A stretch of DNA of 11,260 bases from Lachnospiraceae bacterium (GTDB lineage: Bacteria > Bacillota > Clostridia > Lachnospirales > Lachnospiraceae): positions 1 through 11,260 of the forward strand of contig VSOC01000119.1 in NCBI GenBank assembly GCA_009774615.1. The letters run 5' to 3'. Shown here piece by piece: positions 1 through 6,360 of the stretch; position 1 is the first letter of the stretch; each line of letters opens with the position of its first letter. The notes below the pieces were generated by a model. It was not told the origin of the DNA and made no database searches. It saw nothing but the letters and a program-made list of their open reading frames with translations. The translations under genes and the position numbers were made by a program.

Positions 1-1
1 G

Positions 2-1111
2 GGATTAACTTATGTGGAGCAGGTGCGGACGCTGACCCGGGACGAGGAGGATCCGGCCTACCGTACCGCAAAAGCTGCCGAAGCTTTTTTTCAGGAGCAT
101 CAGTATCTGGAAATTTATGGGGGAGAAGAAAGCGGAGGTCTGCCTGGAGAGGACATGGCTGCCGGGCAGAAACGGATTTTGGGAAAAGGTACTTCTGAAG
201 GTTCAGATAGTGCGGCAGAAAGCAGTGGGCTAAAAAGGGCAGAAGAGGGCACGGGACAGGAAGCACGAACAGGGACAGCAGACGGGGAAGAATCGGGAAA
301 TACACTGGCAGCCTCCGGACCGGCTTATCCGGGCCGGCAGTATTCCTTGGCACAGCTTGAAGATTATGATTTTTTAATGAAAACTTTTTACAGTGTACAT
401 ACATCCACAACCGCAGATCGGGAAATTATGGACGTAAAGAAGCTTTTAAGCCGTGATTTCCGGTTAAATAAGGAGGGGCAGGCGGTTGGTGAAAACATGC
501 CGCCGCAGATTTTAATTTATCACACCCACTCTCAGGAGGCGTTTGCCGATTCTAAGGAGGGGGAAACGATTGTAGCCGTGGGTGATTATCTGGCAGAATG
601 CTTGACAGAACGCGGGTTTTCGGTGTATCATGATTCATCAGCATATGATGTCCGTGATGGAAAGCTGGATCGCAATAAAGCTTACACGTATGCACTGGAG
701 GGCTTGACCGAAATTCTGGAAAAACATCCGTCGATTCAGGTGGTTATCGATCTGCACAGGGACGGTGTCGGGGCGAATACGCATCTGGTAACGGAGATTA
801 ACCAGAAGCCGACCGCCCAGATTATGTTTTTTAACGGGATGAGCCAGACGCCGGACGGCCCGATTCCCTATCTGGAAAATCCGTATCGGGAAGACAACCT
901 GTCGTTCAGCCTGCAGCTTCAGCTCAAGGCTTCGGCCTGGTATCCGGGGCTGACCCGTAAAATTTACCTAAAGGGGCTTCGCTATAACCAGCACCTTCGG
1001 CCCTGTTCCTGCCTGGTTGAAGTCGGAGCGCAGACGAACACCTATCAGGAAGCGAAAAATGCCATGGAGCCTTTGGCGGATATTTTTTCCATGGTGCTTT
1101 TAGGAAAGTAA
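2..1111 (+). CDS. spoIIP: Stage II sporulation protein P, 5'-truncated by window edge
   Basis: SpoIIP is a membrane-anchored cell-wall amidase/endopeptidase that works with SpoIID and SpoIIM to thin septal peptidoglycan and drive engulfment of the forespore. The frame stays open to the left edge (codons from position 2). The GTG at 14 has no visible ribosome site, and no N-terminal membrane anchor is present, so the true start lies outside the window. Numbering from that GTG, the catalytic domain covers about residues 110-365. It has the metal/catalytic motif YHTHSQEAF (169-177), DLHRDG (246-251), the RYNQHL segment (323-328) and LVEVGAQTNT (334-343), all hallmarks of the SpoIIP family. Residues about 37-108 form a Gly/Ser/Glu-rich low-complexity linker, typical of the variable stalk between anchor and enzyme domain. 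The gene is probably sigma-E controlled in the mother cell, but its promoter is not visible. Identification is firm. Confidence 0.93.
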   Translation, partial: GLTYVEQVRTLTRDEEDPAYRTAKAAEAFFQEHQYLEIYGGEESGGLPGEDMAAGQKRILGKGTSEGSDSAAESSGLKRAEEGTGQEARTGTADGEESGNTLAASGPAYPGRQYSLAQLEDYDFLMKTFYSVHTSTTADREIMDVKKLLSRDFRLNKEGQAVGENMPPQILIYHTHSQEAFADSKEGETIVAVGDYLAECLTERGFSVYHDSSAYDVRDGKLDRNKAYTYALEGLTEILEKHPSIQVVIDLHRDGVGANTHLVTEINQKPTAQIMFFNGMSQTPDGPIPYLENPYREDNLSFSLQLQLKASAWYPGLTRKIYLKGLRYNQHLRPCSCLVEVGAQTNTYQEAKNAMEPLADIFSMVLLGK

Positions 1112-1118
1112 ATACTTT

Positions 1119-1144
1119 AAGGGCTGCGGCGGGCGAAGCCTTTT
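1119..1144 (+). terminator. Possible weak rho-independent terminator after spoIIP
   Basis: A 7-bp stem (1119-1125 with 1137-1143, one G-U pair) encloses a GC-rich 11-nt loop and runs into TTTT at 1141-1144. It starts 8 nt after the spoIIP stop. The stem is short and shares its T's with the tail, so it may be leaky. The new promoter just downstream supports a transcription boundary here. Confidence 0.35.
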
Positions 1145-1189
1145 CCGTAACCATAAATAAATTCTGAATAAATTCCGAAAGAAATCTTC

Positions 1190-1218
1190 TTTAAAAACAG
1201 ACGAAACAGTGTTACAAT
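1190..1218 (+). promoter_or_regulatory. Extended -10 sigma-A promoter for the 1302-lepA-hemW operon
   Basis: TACAAT at 1213-1218 is preceded by TG at 1210-1211 with one intervening base, which is an extended -10 element. A weak -35, TTTAAA (1190-1195), lies 17 nt upstream. The predicted transcript would start near 1225, giving a leader of about 75 nt before the start codon at 1302. It would serve the unrecognised gene, lepA and hemW. This is pattern matching only. Confidence 0.5.
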
Positions 1219-1291
1219 AAAGAAGACTATCGATTGTTTTTGGGATTGCAGGAGTTCAACATGCAGAGCAATCTTTAACGATGTACAGATT

Positions 1292-1296
1292 GGAGG
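1292..1296 (+). promoter_or_regulatory. Ribosome binding site that fixes the start at 1302
   Basis: GGAGG lies 5 nt before ATG 1302. The in-frame ATG at 1281 is 21 nt upstream, has no Shine-Dalgarno sequence of its own, and would place this GGAGG inside the coding region. ATG 1302 is therefore preferred. Confidence 0.8.
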
Positions 1297-1301
1297 AAAT
1301 T

Positions 1302-2036
1302 ATGCTGAATGTTTTTACGGATTTAAAAGATTTTGATTTGGGGATTGAAGATTTTGATCTGCCCGGGAGCAGAGAGATTAATATTTATGTGCTGGATGAA
1401 AAGATGAGTGCCCTGTCGCTGATGGAAGCCTTCCGTGCCTGTCGGTTTAATCCATTAAGGACGTATTACTATATTCCGGATACGGAGAGCAATTTTGCAG
1501 CCTATGCCAGGGATTCGATTTCCCGTGGTACAGTGAACCTGTTTTCGGATTTGAATGAACTGCGCGAGGCGCTCCAGGGTGAGGTGGAGGACTGGAAAAC
1601 CTACTCGATTCCGGACTGCATTTCCAAGACGGCGCAGAATTTTAAGGTGTTTGTCAATCCGAGCACTACAACGGATTTAAGTGTGGAGGTGAGCGCTGCC
1701 CTGCGCAAAAACAGCTGTTATACCGTGGCTACGGCGCTTCTGCACATGTTCCAGGAAAAGGAGCCGCTTCTGGGAACACAGTTTAAGGAGGAACTTGAAC
1801 ATACATTGGCGGTGAGCAAGACGGCCAGGAAGGCGAATGAGGAATTTAAGCTTCGCGGTTCTCAGTTTTTATCCGTGCTGGCGGCGGAGAATAAGGAGAT
1901 TGATATTTCACGGCACACGGACGAATACAACAGCATGGCCCTCCATGTTATGTTCCAGCCCCTGGACCCGGAACAGAAGAATTTAAAAAGCCGCTTAAGG
2001 ATTATTACCCAGCTGCGGAAAGAAAAACGAGGATAA
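1302..2036 (+). CDS. Unrecognised cytoplasmic protein, 244 aa
   Basis: I do not recognise the family. The protein is 244 residues with no signal peptide or membrane segment, so it is probably cytosolic. The N-terminus is acidic and contains DFDL twice (10-13 and 17-20). Residues 25-100 alternate beta-like and helical stretches (INIYVLDEKMSALSLMEAF, TYYYIPD). A serine/threonine-rich strand, FVNPSTTTDLSVEV, follows at 117-130. The C-terminal third is charged and probably helical (EELEHTLAVSKTARKANEEF), ending in a basic tail, QLRKEKRG. No catalytic or nucleotide-binding motif is evident. It is the first gene of the operon, ends 18 nt before lepA and has its own promoter. Codon use looks like that of its neighbours, so it is a genuine gene. 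A role linked to translation or sporulation would be guesswork. Confidence 0.85.
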   Translation: MLNVFTDLKDFDLGIEDFDLPGSREINIYVLDEKMSALSLMEAFRACRFNPLRTYYYIPDTESNFAAYARDSISRGTVNLFSDLNELREALQGEVEDWKTYSIPDCISKTAQNFKVFVNPSTTTDLSVEVSAALRKNSCYTVATALLHMFQEKEPLLGTQFKEELEHTLAVSKTARKANEEFKLRGSQFLSVLAAENKEIDISRHTDEYNSMALHVMFQPLDPEQKNLKSRLRIITQLRKEKRG

Positions 2037-2054
2037 AAGTAAGAGAGGTAAATT

Positions 2055-3869
2055 ATGGCGAATATTGATCAAAAAAATATCCGCAATTTCTGCATTATTG
2101 CCCATATCGATCATGGAAAGTCAACCCTGGCAGACCGGATTATCGAAAAGACCGGACTGCTGACGCAGAGGGAGATGCAGGATCAGATTTTAGATAATAT
2201 GGATATCGAGCGGGAGAGAGGGATTACCATTAAGGCCCAGACCGTGCGGATTGTCTATACCGCAAAGGACGGGCAGGAATATATTTTCAATCTGATTGAT
2301 ACCCCCGGGCATGTTGATTTTAATTATGAAGTTTCCCGTGCCCTGGCTGCCTGCGACGGGGCAATCCTGGTGGTCGATGCGGCCCAGGGAATCGAGGCCC
2401 AGACGCTGGCCAATGTCTATATGGCCTTAGATCACGATCTGGATGTATTTCCGGTAATTAATAAGATAGACCTGCCCAGTGCCGAACCGGATCGGGTGGT
2501 GGAAGAGATCGAGGACATTATCGGTATTGAGGCTCAGGATGCCCCGAGGATTTCCGCAAAGACGGGGCTGAATATTGATGATGTTTTAGAAGCCATTGTC
2601 GAAAAGATTCCCGCACCAGAAGGAGATGCAGATGCACCGCTTCAGGCATTGATTTTTGATTCGATTTACGATTCTTATAAAGGGGTTATTATTTTCTGCC
2701 GGATCAAGGAAGGCAGGGTAAGAAAGGGTACGCCGATACGCATGATGGCTACGGGAGCCGAGGCGGATGTGGTGGAAGTCGGGTACTTTGGCGCAGGGCA
2801 GTTTCATCCCTGTGAGGAGCTGTCGGCGGGCATGGTAGGCTATATAACGGCCAGCATTAAGAACGTCAAGGATACGCAGGTCGGCGATACCGTGACAGAT
2901 CGGAAGAATCCCTGCAGGGAACCGCTTCCCGGTTATAAGAAAGTGACATCCATGGTTTACTGCGGCCTGTATCCGGCAGACGGGGCGAAATACCCGGATC
3001 TTCGGGATGCTTTGGAAAAACTTCAGCTCAATGACGCTTCGCTTTTTTACGAGCCGGAAACCTCGATTGCCTTAGGTTTTGGCTTCCGCTGCGGCTTTTT
3101 GGGACTTCTGCACTTAGAGATTATTCAGGAGCGGTTAGAGCGGGAATATAATCTGGATCTGGTCACGACGGCACCCGGGGTTATCTACCATGTATACAAG
3201 AAAAACGGAGAGATGATTACCCTGACCAATCCTTCGAACCTTCCGGACCCGACCGAGATTGAATATATGGAAGAGCCGATTGTCCGTGCGGAGATTATGG
3301 TAACGACGGAGTTTTTAGGTGCGATTATGAAACTCTGCCAGGAGCGCCGGGGCGTATATCTGGGCATGGAATATATGGAAGAAACCCGTGCACTCTTAAA
3401 ATACGATCTGCCCTTAAATGAGATTATTTATGATTTCTTTGACGCATTAAAATCCCGTTCCCGGGGCTATGCTTCGTTTGACTATGAGTTAAAGGGCTAT
3501 GAGCGCTCGGAACTGGTGAAGCTGGATATCCTGGTGAACCGGGAAGAAGTGGACGCTTTGTCCTTTATCGTTCATGCGGCTTCGGCTTATGAGCGCGGTC
3601 GGAAGATGTGTGAGAAATTAAAAGAGGAGATTCCCAGACATTTGTTTGAGATTCCCATTCAGGCGGCGGTGGGCGGAAAGATTATTGCTCGGGAAACGGT
3701 GAAGGCCGTCCGCAAGGACGTGCTTGCCAAGTGTTACGGCGGCGATATCTCCCGTAAGCGTAAGCTTTTGGAGAAGCAGAAGGAAGGAAAGAAGCGTATG
3801 CGCCAGATTGGCAGTGTGGAAATTCCGCAGAAGGCGTTTATGAGTGTGCTGAAGCTGGATGACGAATAG
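2055..3869 (+). CDS. lepA: Elongation factor 4 (ribosomal back-translocase GTPase)
   Basis: LepA/EF4 is a ribosome-associated translational GTPase that resembles EF-G without domain IV. It has been implicated in back-translocation, ribosome rescue under ionic stress and 30S biogenesis. The 604-residue length is normal. The GTPase domain shows the P-loop AHIDHGKS (16-23), switch I RGIT (55-58), DTPGH (82-86), NKID (136-139) and SAK (167-169). The EF-Tu-like domain II follows, then EF-G-like domains III and V (GFGFRCGFLGLLHLEIIQ is the typical EF4 segment). The EF4-specific C-terminal domain ends in the basic stretch SRKRKLLEKQKEGKKRMR and the usual IPQKAF motif. The start ATG at 2055 has a GAGG site (2045-2048) 6 nt upstream. 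It lies 18 nt after the unrecognised gene and 26 nt before hemW, so the three are probably co-transcribed. No defects are seen. Confidence 0.98.
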   Translation: MANIDQKNIRNFCIIAHIDHGKSTLADRIIEKTGLLTQREMQDQILDNMDIERERGITIKAQTVRIVYTAKDGQEYIFNLIDTPGHVDFNYEVSRALAACDGAILVVDAAQGIEAQTLANVYMALDHDLDVFPVINKIDLPSAEPDRVVEEIEDIIGIEAQDAPRISAKTGLNIDDVLEAIVEKIPAPEGDADAPLQALIFDSIYDSYKGVIIFCRIKEGRVRKGTPIRMMATGAEADVVEVGYFGAGQFHPCEELSAGMVGYITASIKNVKDTQVGDTVTDRKNPCREPLPGYKKVTSMVYCGLYPADGAKYPDLRDALEKLQLNDASLFYEPETSIALGFGFRCGFLGLLHLEIIQERLEREYNLDLVTTAPGVIYHVYKKNGEMITLTNPSNLPDPTEIEYMEEPIVRAEIMVTTEFLGAIMKLCQERRGVYLGMEYMEETRALLKYDLPLNEIIYDFFDALKSRSRGYASFDYELKGYERSELVKLDILVNREEVDALSFIVHAASAYERGRKMCEKLKEEIPRHLFEIPIQAAVGGKIIARETVKAVRKDVLAKCYGGDISRKRKLLEKQKEGKKRMRQIGSVEIPQKAFMSVLKLDDE

Positions 3870-3895
3870 GTTTATGGACAGGCAGGGATTATGGG

Positions 3896-5134
3896 ATGAA
3901 CAGAAAGAAAGAACTGGAATTATATATTCATATTCCTTTTTGCATAAGAAAATGCCTTTACTGTGATTTTTTATCCTTTCCGGCAAACCGGAAGATGCAG
4001 GCAGAATACATGGATCAGCTCCGCTGTGAAATCACCAGCCAGGGCCCCTGGTATGCGGATTATCTGGTCACGACGGTGTTTATCGGCGGAGGGACGCCCT
4101 CGGCGCTTGACGGAGAGCAGATAACTCTGCTGATGCAGGCCGTGAAGAAAAGCTTTGTCCTGGCAGAGGAAGCGGAGATTACGATTGAAGCAAATCCGGG
4201 AACCCAGCTTTCGCAGAAGCTTCCCTTATACCGGCAGGCGGGGATTAACCGCTTAAGCCTGGGGCTGCAGTCCGCGGTAAATGCAGAACTCAGGCTCTTG
4301 GGGCGGGTGCACAGCTTTGAGGATTTCCTGATGGGGTTTCAGAAGGCGAGAATGGCCGGTTTTTCCAATATCAACGTGGATTTAATGAGCGGTATACCCG
4401 GACAGACTGCGGAGAGCTTTAAGAATACCCTGCGCCGGGTGATTATGTTAAAGCCCGAGCACATCTCTGCCTACAGCCTGATTGTCGAAGAAGGGACACC
4501 TTACGGCGACTACTACGGTTCATCGTCCCTGACTGGTGAGGCGGGGACAGGGGGGGCGGCAGCACAAAATGCGAATGCTTTAGCGATGGCCGGCTGGCCT
4601 GCACTGATGGATGAGGAAGAAGACCGGAAGATTTATCACCAGACCAAAGCCTTCCTGGAAGAGTCCGGCTATCAGCGCTATGAAATCTCCAACTACGCCC
4701 GCCCGGGCTTTGCCTGTGCGCACAATATCGGTTACTGGACGGGAAAAGACTATCTTGGCTTTGGCCTTGGCGCTTCTTCCTATGTGGACGGATGCCGCTT
4801 TGCCAATGAAACGGATATCAACCGCTACCTACTTCTGGATTTTTCTGCCGGGGATTTAGAAAGCCTTCACGGAAGGCTTCACCGGCTAAGCCGCAGGGAG
4901 CAGATGGAGGAGTTTATGTTTCTGGGCCTGCGCATGACATGCGGCGTGTCCAATGTTCGGTTTGTACAAGAGTTTGGGGTACATATCGAGAGCATTTACG
5001 GGGAGATTATCCGAAAACTTTCCGAAGAGGGCCTGCTGCTCCAGGATGGAGCAGCTATTCGGCTCTCGGACTGGGGTATGGATGTGAGTAATTATGTGAT
5101 GAGCAAGTTTCTGCTCGACGTGCCGGATGCGTGA
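3896..5134 (+). CDS. hemW: Radical SAM heme chaperone HemW (HemN-like)
   Basis: HemW binds heme and a 4Fe-4S cluster and is thought to deliver heme to respiratory or other hemoproteins. It is often misannotated as oxygen-independent coproporphyrinogen III oxidase. The cluster motif is C16-x3-C20-x2-C23 followed by F25. The fourth cysteine typical of true HemN is absent, which favours HemW. GGGTP (64-68), IEANPGT (97-103) and the heme-binding-type HNxxYW (276-281) are present, and the C-terminal HemN-like winged domain fills about 330-405. Residues about 208-236 form a Gly/Ala/Ser-rich insertion relative to typical HemW; total length is 412. The start at 3896 is preceded by a modest AGGCAGGGA site; the ATGs at 3874 and 3891 are in other frames. 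It is the last gene of the operon and is followed by an inverted repeat. Confidence 0.93.
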   Translation: MNRKKELELYIHIPFCIRKCLYCDFLSFPANRKMQAEYMDQLRCEITSQGPWYADYLVTTVFIGGGTPSALDGEQITLLMQAVKKSFVLAEEAEITIEANPGTQLSQKLPLYRQAGINRLSLGLQSAVNAELRLLGRVHSFEDFLMGFQKARMAGFSNINVDLMSGIPGQTAESFKNTLRRVIMLKPEHISAYSLIVEEGTPYGDYYGSSSLTGEAGTGGAAAQNANALAMAGWPALMDEEEDRKIYHQTKAFLEESGYQRYEISNYARPGFACAHNIGYWTGKDYLGFGLGASSYVDGCRFANETDINRYLLLDFSAGDLESLHGRLHRLSRREQMEEFMFLGLRMTCGVSNVRFVQEFGVHIESIYGEIIRKLSEEGLLLQDGAAIRLSDWGMDVSNYVMSKFLLDVPDA

Positions 5135-5169
5135 ACGTTTATTCTGCGCGGCTGGCAGCAGAACTATTG

Positions 5170-5209
5170 GTTACTGTTCGTGCAGATCCGCACACGAGCG
5201 AACAGTAAC
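5170..5209. terminator. Inverted repeat between convergent genes, likely bidirectional terminator
   Basis: GTTACTGTTCG (5170-5180) pairs perfectly with CGAACAGTAAC (5199-5209) around an 18-nt loop. The loop can form an alternative small hairpin, CGTG (5179-5182) with CACG (5193-5196). It sits 35 nt after the hemW stop and directly abuts the stop codon of the reverse-strand 3D gene (5212-5214). Neither side has a strong T-tract, so termination is plausible but unproven. It could instead be a dispersed intergenic palindrome. Confidence 0.5.
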
Positions 5210-5211
5210 AA

Positions 5212-5910
5212 TTATTGTACCAGAAAGACCTCGGCATACTGGACACCCTGGAGCCGGGCTTCGCCGTGGGTGTTATAGTAAATATCCAGGTGTTTTCCGT
5301 TTACGCCGCTTCCCATATCCTCTGCGGTGTAAACAACGCCGTTGACCATTAACCGGGTTCCGTAGGGAATCACCCTGGGGTCTACGGCAACGGTGTGGTT
5401 TGCTCTGGCAATGGCTCCGGAACTGGTTCGTCCGCCCCAACCGGAAGAGCAGCGGCGGCACGGGCAGTAGCCGGTTGTCTTAAATACGCCCAGGGAGCGC
5501 AGCTTTGGCTGCTCGCCCTTATAAAACTGCTGCTTTCCGCCAATAACCTGATTATCGGCAACGACGTGGACGGTGTAGGCACCGTCCGGAAGATTTGACC
5601 AGTCCATGGCAAGAAAGAAACCGCAGTTTCCGTTCCCATAGCTGCTTGCGGGGATATCTGTCCGCGGTTTATCGGCAACCGTAATGGTTTTCTGCAAAAT
5701 ATTTCCCTGGCTGTCGGCGACAAAGACGGCCGCAGTAACAGGAGTATCCGGTGTCTGGGCATCCCAGACCCATCCGGAGATCGTATTATCTTGAATCGTG
5801 TCTACATTTCCCTGAACCTGCCCTCCCATAACGGTAAGGCTGCTGCCCAGAACTAACGCTGCAGTGAGAAGAAATTTGACCAGGTTTTTTTTCGATGCTT
5901 TTCTATTCAT
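5212..5910 (-). CDS. Secreted 3D-domain protein with GW-W N-terminal domain (paralogue 1)
   Basis: This is probably a secreted or wall-associated peptidoglycan-acting protein. A basic N-terminus (NRKASKKN) and a hydrophobic core (about 9-28) form a signal peptide with likely cleavage after VMGG. Residues about 33-130 form a beta-rich domain with TISGWVWD (43-50), a PDTPV turn and a DW-NLPDGAYTVHV ending. The 3D domain (about 140-232) has GYCPCRRCSSGWGG (147-160), TSSG, and the three aspartates that name the family: AVDP (D177), AED (D198) and LDIYY (D209). The 3D fold is a double-psi beta-barrel related to MltA lytic transglycosylases and occurs in YocH- and Sps-type enzymes. ATG 5910 is preferred over the in-frame ATG 5916, because AAAGGAAGG (5925-5917) abuts 5916 but is well spaced from 5910. 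It is paralogous to the gene at 6361-7173. Its substrate is not determined. Confidence 0.9.
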   Translation of the reverse strand: MNRKASKKNLVKFLLTAALVLGSSLTVMGGQVQGNVDTIQDNTISGWVWDAQTPDTPVTAAVFVADSQGNILQKTITVADKPRTDIPASSYGNGNCGFFLAMDWSNLPDGAYTVHVVADNQVIGGKQQFYKGEQPKLRSLGVFKTTGYCPCRRCSSGWGGRTSSGAIARANHTVAVDPRVIPYGTRLMVNGVVYTAEDMGSGVNGKHLDIYYNTHGEARLQGVQYAEVFLVQ

Positions 5911-5980
5911 GTTCATCCTTCCTTTCCCTTGGAGCTGAATTTTCCTCTAACTCTTTTTTTATTCCCTTTATTGTTTAAAG

Positions 5981-6018
5981 CTAAAAAGAAGCTGTGTCCG
6001 GTTCGCCGGGCTTTTTAG
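5981..6018. terminator. Hairpin with A/T flanks in the leader of the 5212-5910 gene
   Basis: An inner stem, GTCCGG (5996-6001) with CCGGGC (6006-6011), closes a TTCG loop and on the + strand is followed at once by TTTTT (6012-6016), a compact intrinsic-terminator shape. An outer stem, CTAAAAAG (5981-5988) with CTTTTTAG (6011-6018), makes the element nearly symmetric. Read on the reverse strand, the T run comes 7-8 nt after the hairpin. It may block antisense read-through on + or act as an attenuator in the 3D gene leader. Confidence 0.5.
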
Positions 6019-6103
6019 GTATGACAGAGTTGTGACAAAAATTCACCTCATTTTCAAAAATATGACATAGATTAGAAATATAAGTTAATATAAAAATAAA
6101 ATA

Positions 6104-6120
6104 TGTAATACTTTTGTAAC
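6104..6120 (+). promoter_or_regulatory. WalR-box-like site upstream of 3D paralogue 1
   Basis: TGTAAT-N5-TGTAAC fits the published WalR (YycF) consensus TGTWAH-N5-TGTWAH at every position. It lies about 12-28 nt downstream of the predicted start of the reverse transcript. WalRK controls cell-wall hydrolase genes in Bacillus, including the 3D protein gene yocH. The DNA is AT-rich, and no walRK is visible here, so this is a suggestion only. Confidence 0.35.
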
Positions 6121-6138
6121 AATCACTGACAGTTTTTT

Positions 6139-6166
6139 ATTTTACACCTTTTTCTGGCAATGTCAA
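6139..6166 (-). promoter_or_regulatory. Sigma-A-like promoter for the 5212-5910 gene
   Basis: On the reverse strand, TTGACA (6166-6161) is followed after 16 nt by TAAAAT (6144-6139), a 6/6 and a 5/6 match to the consensus. Transcription would start near 6132, giving a 5' leader of about 220 nt before ATG 5910. Confidence 0.5.
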
Positions 6167-6260
6167 GAGAATTTGGAAAAAAACACGAAAAAATGTTCGG
6201 TAAGGTTCGCCAATATACGGCAAAACAAGAAAAACGGGGAAAAATAAGAGGAAAAAGCAT

Positions 6261-6305
6261 AAAAAAACCGCCCCAGATAATGCATAGAGTTATCTGCAGC
6301 GGTTT
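6261..6305 (-). terminator. Rho-independent terminator of the 6361-7173 gene
   Basis: On the reverse strand an outer stem (6305-6299 with 6271-6265) and, past a 2-nt internal mismatch, an inner 7-bp stem (CAGATAA with TTATCTG, 6296-6290/6280-6274) enclose a 9-nt loop. They are followed by a run of T's (6267-6261). The element lies 56 nt past the stop codon. This is the clearest intrinsic terminator in the window. Confidence 0.88.
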
Positions 6306-6360
6306 CAAACAAGGAAAAAAGAAATGTTTGTTCTTATGAATAGATCGTTATAAACGGATC

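Larger units (their letters stand above)
5917..6360. other. AT-rich intergenic region between the two 3D genes
   Basis: No coding region is supported here. From right to left it holds the terminator of the upstream 3D gene (6261-6305), an A-rich stretch, a reverse sigma-A-like promoter (6139-6166), a WalR-box-like site (6104-6120), three TRTGACA repeats (6020-6067) and a hairpin with flanking A and T tracts (5981-6018). The predicted reverse transcript would have a leader of about 220 nt, long for an ordinary gene. Confidence 0.7.

Noticed and set aside
4861..4879. Perfect 7-bp hairpin AAGCCTT-CACGG-AAGGCTT inside hemW
   Set aside because: It lies in coding sequence, has no T-tract, and is probably a coincidence of codon choice.
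3896..5134. Coproporphyrinogen III dehydrogenase (HemN)
   Set aside because: The fourth cysteine of the HemN CX3CX2CXC motif is phenylalanine here, and HNxxYW is present, which fits HemW.
5917..6132. c-di-AMP (ydaO/yuaA) riboswitch in the leader of the 3D gene
   Set aside because: The long leader before a wall-hydrolase gene and a GGTGAAT segment are suggestive, but the conserved CCGnCAGCTAAC-type segment is missing. An Infernal search with RF00379 would decide.
6123..6308. 61-residue reverse open frame in the intergenic region
   Set aside because: Its start lies in the terminator stem, it has no Shine-Dalgarno site, and the AT-rich sequence gives a random-looking hydrophobic product.
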